From JAHFOW01 sp046350595 (GTDB taxonomy: Bacteria > Planctomycetota > Brocadiia > Brocadiales > Brocadiaceae), in contig JAXMAC010000129.1 in NCBI GenBank assembly GCA_046350595.1, positions 1 through 8,251 of the forward strand: a DNA stretch of 8,251 nucleotides, written 5' to 3'. Made by a program: the position numbers and the translations under genes. The notes under the pieces are model-generated. The model did no database searches. It saw only the letters and a list, made by a program, of their open reading frames with translations, and was not told where the DNA came from. Of this stretch, positions 1 to 4,708 are shown piece by piece (position 1 is the first letter of the stretch; every line of letters begins with the position of its first letter).

Positions 1-5
1 GCCGG

Positions 6-24
6 CCCCCCCCCCCCCCCCCCC
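6..24. repeat. Poly-C homopolymer (19 C) at window edge
   Basis: Positions 6-24 are an uninterrupted run of C, 45 bases past the stop codon of gvpG. Nothing nearby suggests a functional slippage site, since no open reading frame runs through it. A homopolymer this long at a sequence edge is often an assembly or sequencing artefact, but a real phase-variable tract cannot be excluded. Bases 25-68 hold nothing I recognise. Confidence 0.8.
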
Positions 25-68
25 ACTACGCTGTTATAGAAGTCGCCGTAAGGCCTAAGTTGTTTGAA

Positions 69-374
69 TTAACTATTTTGTGCAAGATTCGATGCATCTG
101 CTTCAATTGCGTTCTCATCGTTTTCTTCTTTTACCCCGTAATGTTTCTTTTTGTACTCTTCTATCTGTTCTAGCCTGTCCAGGAGTTCGGACTCTTTTTT
201 GTCAAACTCTTCTTCGGTAATCTTGCCGGTCTCAAGCATCATGTAAAGTTCTGAAAGTTGTACGGTAATATTTTCTTCATTCATAAAGTCATCCTCTGCG
301 GCTTTATGGATCTGTTTGAAAATATAAAAAAGCCCTTTTGCAGGTGAAAGTAATATATCGTCTATTAAAAACAT
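69..374 (-). CDS. gvpG: Gas vesicle protein GvpG
   Basis: This is a 101-residue GvpG-family protein, one of the conserved minor gas vesicle assembly proteins, usually encoded beside gvpF and gvpL. The N-terminus MFLIDDILLSPAKGLFYIFK is the family signature. An acidic, Lys/Glu-rich helical region follows (about residues 25-80), with the typical stretch LETGKITEEEFDKKESELL (about 48-66). The tail after residue 80 is a short acidic, low-complexity extension. I start it at position 374 because family members begin at MFLIDD and the upstream bases AAAGGGGTG form a good ribosome binding site; an 11-residue longer frame to 407 is possible but unlikely. It is the last gene of the visible cluster, 108 bp after gvpF, with a dispersed repeat in the gap. 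In other organisms GvpG interacts with GvpF, GvpL and GvpA during nucleation; that role is inferred here from family membership. Confidence 0.9.
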   Translation of the reverse strand: MFLIDDILLSPAKGLFYIFKQIHKAAEDDFMNEENITVQLSELYMMLETGKITEEEFDKKESELLDRLEQIEEYKKKHYGVKEENDENAIEADASNLAQNS

Positions 375-398
375 AAACACCCCTTTCTGTAAGCTTTT

Positions 399-452
399 CA
401 CAACCACCCTTCACCCTCTTTATGAAGGGGAATTCAGGCGGTGTTTCTCTTT
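399..452. repeat. Dispersed palindromic repeat, copy A (gvpF-gvpG gap)
   Basis: The gvpF-gvpG gap contains an imperfect hairpin: CCCTTCA (407-413) pairs with TGAAGGG (423-429) around a 9-base loop. The surrounding bases align with the stronger hairpin at 3041-3088; both have an ACCACCC-like lead, a CCCTC and GAAGG-GGGGAA core, and a TCAGG tail. Two diverged copies in gvp intergenic gaps point to a REP-like mobile palindrome rather than a gene-specific element. No T-run follows on the minus strand, so it is not a classic intrinsic terminator. Confidence 0.6.
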
Positions 453-482
453 GCTCAGGTCTTTGGTTGCAACCATGCTGTG

Positions 483-1223
483 CTAGGCCGTCTTCAGTTT
501 TATATCCACAAAATTATGGGGCGCCCATGGCCCGTTAAAATCAAAGGCATAGTTATTATCAAATGCCTGCGCAGCCTCGAATACGCCTTTTTCGAATAAA
601 TCTACTTTTGTTTTTTCTACGAGGCATGCTATATTCATTATCGTTTTCTCATCTTTGGGCTTGTTGGCCTTTATTTCACAGCAATAATTTTTCAGAATAC
701 GCTGTACTGTCGAGGTTTGCTTCTCGCGGTCCTGATTTATGATAGTCTCAAACATCCTTCCCAATTCAAGTTTTTCTTCGTGCGTGGCGCCTGACGGTTT
801 GAGAAAAATATTATCCCTGAAAATCTCAAGCGTCCTGTGCGTTTTTACCATAAAATCAAAGATATTTTCCACATCCCAGATAACTTTTAACCCCATTTCA
901 ACCTTCCCGTCTAATCTTTTTATCTGGTTTTCAAAACTCCGGTGATTTAACTTCAGGATATTTTTGATACCAGCTTCGTTATCTGCCACGACGCCAAAAG
1001 AAACCGGCAGGATGGTAGATGTTTTCATAACTTCTTTGATGATGTTGTTATGGGCGCTCAAATTTCGTCGCTCAGGACGTAGTTTGGTGGACGGTCCATC
1101 GCTTACCACGGCAGCGACTCCATTATCAGAAATTGTGTACACCTCTTTACTATCAATCCCAACAAGGTTCGAACCAAACCGGAAGTCACTTTTTGTAAAA
1201 CCATAAATATATTTACCTGCCAT
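483..1223 (-). CDS. gvpF: Gas vesicle protein GvpF (GvpF/L family)
   Basis: This 246-residue GvpF/L-family protein belongs to the group of gas vesicle assembly proteins that bind GvpA and act early in vesicle formation. It opens with MAGKYIYGFT (the family's first beta strand). Conserved segments follow at LPVSFGVVADNEAGI (about residues 72-86) and DGKVEMGLKVIWDVEN (about 105-120), and the hallmark C-terminus is FDFNGPWAPHNFVDI (about 227-241). The segment EEKLELGRMFETII (about 149-162) is GvpF-type; the two paralogues upstream have the GvpL-type G-x-AYL there instead. An ATG at 1238 exists, but GAAGGA lies at the right distance before the ATG at 1223, and the protein then begins like its homologues. 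It follows the coiled-coil gene by 35 bp, so co-transcription with gvpN is likely. Confidence 0.9.
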   Translation of the reverse strand: MAGKYIYGFTKSDFRFGSNLVGIDSKEVYTISDNGVAAVVSDGPSTKLRPERRNLSAHNNIIKEVMKTSTILPVSFGVVADNEAGIKNILKLNHRSFENQIKRLDGKVEMGLKVIWDVENIFDFMVKTHRTLEIFRDNIFLKPSGATHEEKLELGRMFETIINQDREKQTSTVQRILKNYCCEIKANKPKDEKTIMNIACLVEKTKVDLFEKGVFEAAQAFDNNYAFDFNGPWAPHNFVDIKLKTA

Positions 1224-1230
1224 AGCATAT

Positions 1231-1236
1231 TCCTTC
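1231..1236 (-). promoter_or_regulatory. Ribosome binding site fixing the gvpF start
   Basis: On the minus strand GAAGGA stands 7 bases before the ATG at 1223, an ideal Shine-Dalgarno arrangement. The earlier in-frame ATG at 1238 has only A/T-rich sequence before it. This favours the 246-residue form over the 251-residue form. Confidence 0.65.
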
Positions 1237-1258
1237 ATTTAAGATATTTTTCAGATGT

Positions 1259-1576
1259 TTAATATCTGAGTAATGGTCTCTTATTCTCTTTGACGGTGCT
1301 GTCTGTTGCCGTATGTACCTTTACGTTTCCCTGAAAACTATCGGTTTTTTCTTTAATCAGCTTTATCAGAATGTCCTTTTCCGCGTCGATCTCTCCGAGG
1401 CGATGCATAACAATCTGAACACGCTTTTGTGCGCTTTCCAGTTCCCTCGTGCGATGTACCCGTTCCATCTCAAGGGTGGAAATTTTCATGTACGCCTCAT
1501 GGGGTAAAATTGTTCTTACCGTCCTGCCAGCATGAGTTTTTATGTCTCCTACACCTTTTTTCTTTTGAACTGACAT
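1259..1576 (-). CDS. Small coiled-coil gas vesicle cluster protein, possibly GvpV-like
   Basis: This basic 105-residue protein begins 11 bp after the gvpN stop, so it is almost certainly in the same operon. After a lysine-rich N-terminus comes an RTVRTILPHEAYMKISTLEM segment (about residues 18-37), then a long charged helix with heptad-like spacing (about 33-77) that should form a coiled coil, then a polar tail. The pattern of a short basic leader, a Y-x-K-x-S/T-x-LEMER-type segment and a single coiled coil resembles my recollection of the small GvpV proteins of cyanobacterial gvp clusters, but I cannot confirm this without alignment. There is no signal peptide or membrane segment. I start it at 1576 because GAGGT lies well placed upstream; the longer frame to 1612 would overlap gvpN. 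A role as an assembly accessory is inferred from context only. Confidence 0.75.
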   Translation of the reverse strand: MSVQKKKGVGDIKTHAGRTVRTILPHEAYMKISTLEMERVHRTRELESAQKRVQIVMHRLGEIDAEKDILIKLIKEKTDSFQGNVKVHTATDSTVKENKRPLLRY

Positions 1577-1587
1577 CTGTTTTACCT

Positions 1588-2595
1588 CTACTTTCCCTCG
1601 GTTAAACCACAATATTTAACAGGTACGAATGGTAATTCTTCCTGAGTGTTTGCGTTTTTTTTGTTGCAAACCTTCTGTATAACTTCCGAGATCTTTTCCT
1701 GTACGATCAGTTTTCCATCACGGGTGACTTTGATGGTGTTTGCGTTCAGGACGTCCTGGCAGATACGACGGAATATGGGATCATCCCATGCCGCCCTGCC
1801 GCCGCGTATGGCAAGAATGCGTCCAATCATAATCCCTGCACGGATGCTCGGACGATGATTATTCACCCCTAACGTTCTCAGTTTTCTGATGATATCAACA
1901 ATAATTTCAGCGTCATCCCGTACGATGCCTGAACGCGCGATCACGATCCTTATCTCTGTCTCTCGGTCGAAATGATGAAGTTGTATCGTAATAAGTCTGT
2001 CAATAAGGGCATCCTGAGTTTTGTGTGTGCCGGCATATTCCTCCGGGTTTGAAGTGAAGATGGCGCGAAAGTCAGGATGTACCTCAACGTATCCGTTTCC
2101 CCTGCCGCCTCGTTTAGGCACGCCGAGGATGCCGTGTTGAAGCACGCTCAGTAATACATTATTTGCCTCAGGCTTAGTGCGGTTAAATTCATCATAGATA
2201 AGGATGTCGCCGTTCCTGCATGCATGGGTGAGGGGATTGTCTTTCCACGTTGTTTGCATTACCTCTTCAGACCTTACTACGGAGTGGATGAAGTTGTCGT
2301 AGAGTTTTTTCTTGCTGTAACCGCTATCCTTTCCCACAAGGTCCGACGTCCCAAATTCGTCGTCGCCATGGATGAGGGTCACATTTCCCCCCAGTTTTGA
2401 TGCTATATGGAATGCTAACGTTGTCTTTCCCGTACCTGCGGGGCCCGAAAGATGAACGGGATACCCCGCCTGGAGATATGCAAGCGCGGAATCAACCACC
2501 TCCTCTATATACGATGTAACCACAAATCCATCGCCCGGTTCGAAACACAGCCCTGCCTCACGAGAGTGGTTGCTTTCCTGTATACTTAAGTCCAT
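1588..2595 (-). CDS. gvpN: Gas vesicle protein GvpN, MoxR-type AAA+ ATPase
   Basis: This 335-residue AAA+ ATPase of the GvpN family (MoxR-like) promotes growth of gas vesicles in the organisms studied; mutants elsewhere make few or small vesicles. Walker A is GPAGTGKTT (residues 51-59) and Walker B is ILIYDE (131-136). The sensor-1 region is FTSNPEEYAG (180-189) and the likely arginine finger is DRL (199-201). The stretch GDDEFGTSDLVG (77-88) is typical of GvpN. The length fits the family. AGGGAG lies about 8 bases before the ATG at 2595. The gene follows the zinc-finger gene by 52 bp and precedes the coiled-coil gene by 11 bp. All catalytic motifs are intact, so an active cytoplasmic ATPase is expected. 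Confidence 0.95.
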   Translation of the reverse strand: MDLSIQESNHSREAGLCFEPGDGFVVTSYIEEVVDSALAYLQAGYPVHLSGPAGTGKTTLAFHIASKLGGNVTLIHGDDEFGTSDLVGKDSGYSKKKLYDNFIHSVVRSEEVMQTTWKDNPLTHACRNGDILIYDEFNRTKPEANNVLLSVLQHGILGVPKRGGRGNGYVEVHPDFRAIFTSNPEEYAGTHKTQDALIDRLITIQLHHFDRETEIRIVIARSGIVRDDAEIIVDIIRKLRTLGVNNHRPSIRAGIMIGRILAIRGGRAAWDDPIFRRICQDVLNANTIKVTRDGKLIVQEKISEVIQKVCNKKNANTQEELPFVPVKYCGLTEGK

Positions 2596-2647
2596 ATCTA
2601 TACTCCCTTATCATCTGATTTCTTTCAAAATAGTTGGTTGTCTTATT

Positions 2648-2986
2648 TCATTCATTAATCGGAATAATTCCCCTGCCGCGACACCGTAAACAATACATTC
2701 CCGCAACAGACTGGTCATCGCCTGAACCATGACACAGGGGGCATGGTTTGGTATGATTTGCAATCTTGGGCAATACCCCTTTGCCCATACACGCCGTACA
2801 TGTCAGTGTTTTAATGGCCCCTGTACTATTACAGTGTGCGCATCGTATATAGGGGTACGGTATCCTTATTACCCCATTCCCCCCGCATACACAACAGGTA
2901 GAGAGGTGAGACATAATACCAAAAGGATCCCTTCCCGTCCCCCTGCAGAATCTGCATGTAATGTGTACCGCTTTTGTAAAACTCAT
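2648..2986 (-). CDS. DnaJ-type cysteine-rich zinc-finger protein without J domain
   Basis: This 112-residue protein is built almost wholly of CXXC motifs of the DnaJ central-domain type. Six are visible: CRFCRGTG (11-18), CVCGGNG preceded by another Cys (31-38), CAHCNSTG (49-56), CTACMGKG (63-70), CPLCHGSG (82-89) and CLRCRGRG (99-106). DnaJ normally has four CXXCXGXG repeats binding two zinc ions, so six motifs suggest three zinc sites. There is no J domain (no HPD), no G/F linker and no C-terminal substrate-binding domain. The protein is soluble and basic. It lies between gvpA copy 2 and gvpN on the same strand, suggesting a role in handling GvpA or other vesicle proteins (holdase, disulfide or protein-protein scaffold), but that is inference. 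The ribosome binding site is weak (CGGGAA, somewhat distant), which may mean low expression compared with gvpA. Confidence 0.85.
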   Translation of the reverse strand: MSFTKAVHITCRFCRGTGRDPFGIMSHLSTCCVCGGNGVIRIPYPYIRCAHCNSTGAIKTLTCTACMGKGVLPKIANHTKPCPLCHGSGDDQSVAGMYCLRCRGRGIIPINE

Positions 2987-3040
2987 TTTTGAAATTCCCG
3001 TGTGTTAAGCAAGCCATCGCGGACAAACAGGGTTTATCCA

Positions 3041-3088
3041 CACCACCCCGCATCCCCTCCTTTTGAAGGAGGGGAATCAGGGATGGTT
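3041..3088. repeat. GC-rich hairpin repeat, copy B, downstream of gvpA copy 2
   Basis: TCCCCTCCTT (3053-3062) pairs perfectly with AAGGAGGGGA (3066-3075) around a 3-base loop. Flanking sequence matches the repeat at 399-452, so this is a REP-like dispersed element. It lies 32 bp or more past the gvpA copy 2 stop and before the zinc-finger gene. No T-run follows on the minus strand, so it is not a standard terminator, but such a stable stem could protect the upstream gvpA message from 3' decay or reduce read-through, helping make GvpA more abundant than the assembly proteins. A smaller stem, GCAAC/GTTGC (3092-3105), lies between it and gvpA. Confidence 0.7.
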
Positions 3089-3120
3089 ATTGCAACAGCA
3101 GTTGCGGCGCTTTCTTGCTA

Positions 3121-3339
3121 CTAGGCGGGAGAAGCGGCAGTGGCTGTCAGACCGATTGCCTCGGCGTACTTCAAATAGGTTTCAACGGATGCGATTACAA
3201 CCCTTGCCTCTAACGAGAGCAATTCAATACCTACGAGGGACACTTTCACCCATGCATCAACTACGATACCCTTGTCGAGTATTCTGTCAACAACTTCAGC
3301 CAGACTTGAAGAATCTGTGGATTTCTGTACCTTAGCCAT
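3121..3339 (-). CDS. gvpA: Gas vesicle structural protein GvpA, copy 2
   Basis: This 72-residue GvpA is the small hydrophobic subunit that polymerises into the ribs of the gas vesicle wall. Family landmarks are SSSLAEVVDRILDKGIVVDA (10-29), with the first amphipathic helix, then WVKVSLVGIELLSLEARVVI (30-49) with the beta-hairpin, then ASVETYLKYAEAIGL (50-64). It differs from copy 1 by one residue only (Ser70 instead of Ala70 near the C-terminus), though I count about 27 base differences between the genes, nearly all silent. AAAGGAG stands 6 bases before the ATG at 3339. It begins 91 bp after copy 1 and is probably co-transcribed with it. Confidence 0.97.
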   Translation of the reverse strand: MAKVQKSTDSSSLAEVVDRILDKGIVVDAWVKVSLVGIELLSLEARVVIASVETYLKYAEAIGLTATAASPA

Positions 3340-3345
3340 GTTTTT

Positions 3346-3352
3346 CTCCTTT
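3346..3352 (-). promoter_or_regulatory. Ribosome binding site of gvpA copy 2
   Basis: AAAGGAG on the minus strand with 6 bases of A-rich spacer before ATG. It is strong, as expected for a structural protein needed in large amounts. The rest of the 91-bp gap between the gvpA copies is A/T-rich and shows no convincing promoter. Confidence 0.7.
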
Positions 3353-3430
3353 TGTTTTTCTTAAATTTATGTATAATAAATAATCAAGGATTCAGAGAAG
3401 GGATACCGTTCATACCCATCTCTCTTGTTC

Positions 3431-3649
3431 CTATGCGGGGGCAGCGGCTGTTGCCGTCAGACCGATTGCCTCTGCATACTTTAAATAGGTCTCAACGGAT
3501 GCGATTACGACCCTTGCCTCTAACGAGAGCAATTCAATACCTACCAATGACACCTTTACCCATGCATCGACCACGATACCCTTGTCGAGTATTCTGTCAA
3601 CTACTTCGGCCAGGCTTGATGAGTCGGTAGACTTCTGTACCTTCGCCAT
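3431..3649 (-). CDS. gvpA: Gas vesicle structural protein GvpA, copy 1
   Basis: This 72-residue GvpA has the same domain layout as copy 2 and ends in ATAAAPA. It is the first gvpA transcribed and sits just downstream of the 563-bp repeat-rich gap that should contain its promoter. I start it at MAKVQKS (3649), which matches the N-terminus of copy 2 and of GvpA in general and is preceded by AAAGGGGGTGAT, a nearly perfect anti-16S match. A frame continues 26 codons upstream to 3727, but those codons run into a REP hairpin and have no counterpart in copy 2. The tandem pair probably raises subunit dosage. Either copy alone could build the wall. Confidence 0.97.
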   Translation of the reverse strand: MAKVQKSTDSSSLAEVVDRILDKGIVVDAWVKVSLVGIELLSLEARVVIASVETYLKYAEAIGLTATAAAPA

Positions 3650-3653
3650 GATT

Positions 3654-3665
3654 ATCACCCCCTTT
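3654..3665 (-). promoter_or_regulatory. Strong ribosome binding site of gvpA copy 1
   Basis: AAAGGGGGTGAT on the minus strand differs at one base from the full consensus AAAGGAGGTGAT complementary to 16S rRNA. Spacing to the ATG at 3649 is right. It decides the start against the longer open frame. Confidence 0.75.
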
Positions 3666-3671
3666 CGTTTT

Positions 3672-3700
3672 CGTATAAAAGTTTTTAAAGTAAAGTACAA
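3672..3700 (-). promoter_or_regulatory. Weak candidate sigma-70 promoter for gvpA
   Basis: On the minus strand TTGTAC (3700-3695) and TATACG (3677-3672) are separated by exactly 17 bases and would start transcription a short way upstream of the gvpA ribosome binding site. Each box matches only partly (3 of 6 and 4 of 6), so this is a tentative placement based on spacing and position. The REP hairpins lie just upstream. Confidence 0.25.
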
Positions 3701-3777
3701 GTTTGTAGTGACGACTTCAGTCGTCATACCTGTCTATTGTCTATTACGCGGAAGCGACTGAAGTCGCTACTACAAAC
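3701..3777. repeat. Inverted pair of REP-like hairpins (BIME-like)
   Basis: Two copies face each other. The first (3701-3727) contains TGACGACTTCAGTCGTCA (3709-3726), a stem of 8 bp around TC. The second (3753-3777) contains AGCGACTGAAGTCGCT (3753-3768), a stem of 7 bp around GA. Their outer ends GTTTGTAGT and ACTACAAAC are also inverted, so the unit is GTTTGTAGT plus hairpin in both orientations, about 25 bp apart. The arrangement resembles bacterial interspersed mosaic elements mobilised by REP-associated (TnpA-REP) transposases. It lies 50-130 bp upstream of gvpA. Confidence 0.85.
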
Positions 3778-3832
3778 AGAAAACCCGTACGTATAAACGA
3801 CAGAGCGAACGGTATGCCTTATATCTCTATAG

Positions 3833-3847
3833 TGAAAATATTTTTCA
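3833..3847. promoter_or_regulatory. Small A/T-rich dyad upstream of gvpA, possible operator
   Basis: TGAAAA and TTTTCA form a 6-bp inverted repeat around TAT. A related A/T tract (AAAAAAATATTCAGG) lies at about 3901-3915, giving two similar sites some 65 bp apart. It could be an operator, or simply A/T-rich promoter DNA; short dyads of this kind occur by chance. Confidence 0.2.
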
Positions 3848-4012
3848 GATAGCCCGCTTCTCCATTAAAATAGCTGGTTGGAAGGTTATTTGTTTTTGAG
3901 AAAAAAATATTCAGGAAATGATCGCGCCGGAAAAGGAAATAATTCTATGGTATGGATGCTATAGGTATGATGTGGATTCCACACGCAGCATAGCCACAAC
4001 CAAAAAAGTGGG

Positions 4013-4143
4013 GAGATTGCTTCGGAAAAGACCCTCGCAATGACATGCACTACGCGTTTTGATGGTACACTGCACGTTGATAGTGCGGATAGGAACCAGT
4101 CCGTGTGACCTTATCCTGTCATTGCGGGCGAAGCGAAGCAATC
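4013..4143. repeat. Inverted pair of CATTGCG...GCAATC interspersed repeats
   Basis: GAGATTGCTTCGG followed by CCTCGCAATGACA (4013-4045) and TGTCATTGCGGGCG followed by AAGCGAAGCAATC (4117-4143) are the two orientations of one repeat unit. The unit carries terminal inverted repeats (GATTGCTTC... / ...CGCAATG). The type is widespread in environmental bacterial genomes and yields spurious peptides such as CHCGRSEAI when translated. The 71 bp between the copies could make this a small MITE-like element. Confidence 0.75.
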
Positions 4144-4169
4144 ATTCTCTCATTTTTAACGTGTTTTAT

Positions 4170-4203
4170 GAATATCGAATATCGAATATTGAACATTGAA
4201 TGC
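4170..4203. repeat. GAATATC-rich short tandem repeat next to the response regulator stop
   Basis: GAATATC is followed by GAATATC, GAATATT, GAACATT and GAATGC, a run of degenerate 7-base units beginning GAA. It ends 9 bases before the response regulator stop codon as read on the plus strand. A related but diverged stretch occurs at 4646-4708 on the other side of the same gene. Confidence 0.7.
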
Positions 4204-4212
4204 AGTAATACT

Positions 4213-4593
4213 TTAAGGGAGGATTGCTTCTATTGTTGTCCGTATCTCAGAAATGTTAAAGGGTTTGCCGATAAAACCATCGAAGACGCCGTCAGAAAGA
4301 CCTTGTTGTACGGCATCCTCGTCTCGGAAATAATAGCCCGTGATGATGATAATATTTATTTCAGGATAAAGCTGTTTTATGCGGGCTGCGAGCTTTAAGC
4401 CGTCAAAATCGGGGAGTTTGGCGTCAAGGAATACTAATTTTATATCCTGATGCCATTGTTTGAGTATCTCAAAGCCCTCCTTACCGCTTGTGTTTGAATA
4501 TGTTTTATAGCCAAGGGGATTCAGGATATTTTCCAATGCCCAGCACATATCCGCTTCATCGTCAATGATAAGTATTTGTGGCTTTACAGACAT
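4213..4593 (-). CDS. Stand-alone receiver-domain response regulator
   Basis: This 126-residue CheY-like receiver domain has no output domain. Acidic pocket residues Asp11-Asp12 lie in LIIDDE, the phospho-acceptor is Asp57 in LVFLDAKLP, the conserved Thr85 is in IIIITG, and Lys110 is in IGKPF, so phosphorylation should work. It lies 112 bp after the histidine kinase, its likely partner. I start it at MSVKPQ (4593), where AGAGG stands upstream; the 18-residue extension to 4647 runs into a dispersed repeat. Lacking a DNA-binding or enzymatic domain, it could act by binding a partner protein, including a gas vesicle assembly factor, or as a phosphorelay intermediate. The phosphate source and target are inference. 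It is flanked on both sides by related GAAT-rich repeats. Confidence 0.9.
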   Translation of the reverse strand: MSVKPQILIIDDEADMCWALENILNPLGYKTYSNTSGKEGFEILKQWHQDIKLVFLDAKLPDFDGLKLAARIKQLYPEINIIIITGYYFRDEDAVQQGLSDGVFDGFIGKPFNISEIRTTIEAILP

Positions 4594-4645
4594 AGTGTTT
4601 TCCTCTGTGTGTTTGTTTTTCGTAATGAGGATTTGTAAAGACAGC

Positions 4646-4708
4646 ATATCGAACGCCGAACAAAAGAATGTCGAATAATGAATGTTTTTTATTCAAAATT
4701 CATCATTA
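4646..4708. repeat. GAAT-rich repeat between kinase and response regulator
   Basis: Units such as ATATCGAACGCCGAAC, AAGAATGTCGAATAATGAATG and ATTCAAAATTCATCATTA fill most of the 112-bp gap between the kinase stop and the response regulator start. They are related in word content and orientation to the tandem repeat at 4170-4203. The repeat overlaps the TAA of the kinase gene, and no promoter is evident. Confidence 0.55.

Larger units (their letters stand above)
3650..4212. other. 563-bp non-coding, repeat-rich region upstream of gvpA
   Basis: No gene is supported here. From gvpA outward it holds the gvpA ribosome binding site and candidate promoter, an inverted pair of CGACTTCAGTCG-type REP hairpins (3701-3777), an A/T-rich 3780-3960 stretch with a small dyad (3833-3847), an inverted pair of CATTGCG...GCAATC elements (4013-4143), and a GAATATC-rich tandem repeat (4170-4203). 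Short open frames in it translate the repeats themselves. The region separates the signalling genes from gvpA and is the best place for an independent gvpA promoter. Confidence 0.75.

Noticed and set aside
2829..3053. 74-codon minus-strand frame overlapping the zinc-finger gene
   Set aside because: Frame-shifted shadow of the zinc-finger gene and the spacer, without recognisable motifs.
3063..3630. Plus-strand open frames of about 90 codons opposite both gvpA copies
   Set aside because: They are antisense shadows of gvpA; the two resemble each other only because the gvpA copies are near-identical on the other strand, and they lack ribosome binding sites.
3650..3727. 26-residue N-terminal extension of gvpA copy 1
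   Set aside because: It runs into a REP hairpin, is absent from copy 2 and from GvpA proteins generally, and the true start at 3649 has a near-perfect ribosome binding site.
3650..4000. Sigma-54 promoter for gvpA (considered because the kinase is NtrB-like)
   Set aside because: No GG-N10-GC arrangement close to the TGGCAC-N5-TTGC consensus was found on the minus strand upstream of gvpA.
3701..4203. CRISPR array
   Set aside because: Repeats are palindromic pairs of different families, not regularly spaced identical direct repeats with unique spacers, and no cas genes are present.
3959..4398. Short open frames on both strands in the repeat region (peptides such as CHCGRSEAI and NIEYRILNIE)
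   Set aside because: These are translations of interspersed repeats, familiar as spurious hypothetical proteins in many genomes.
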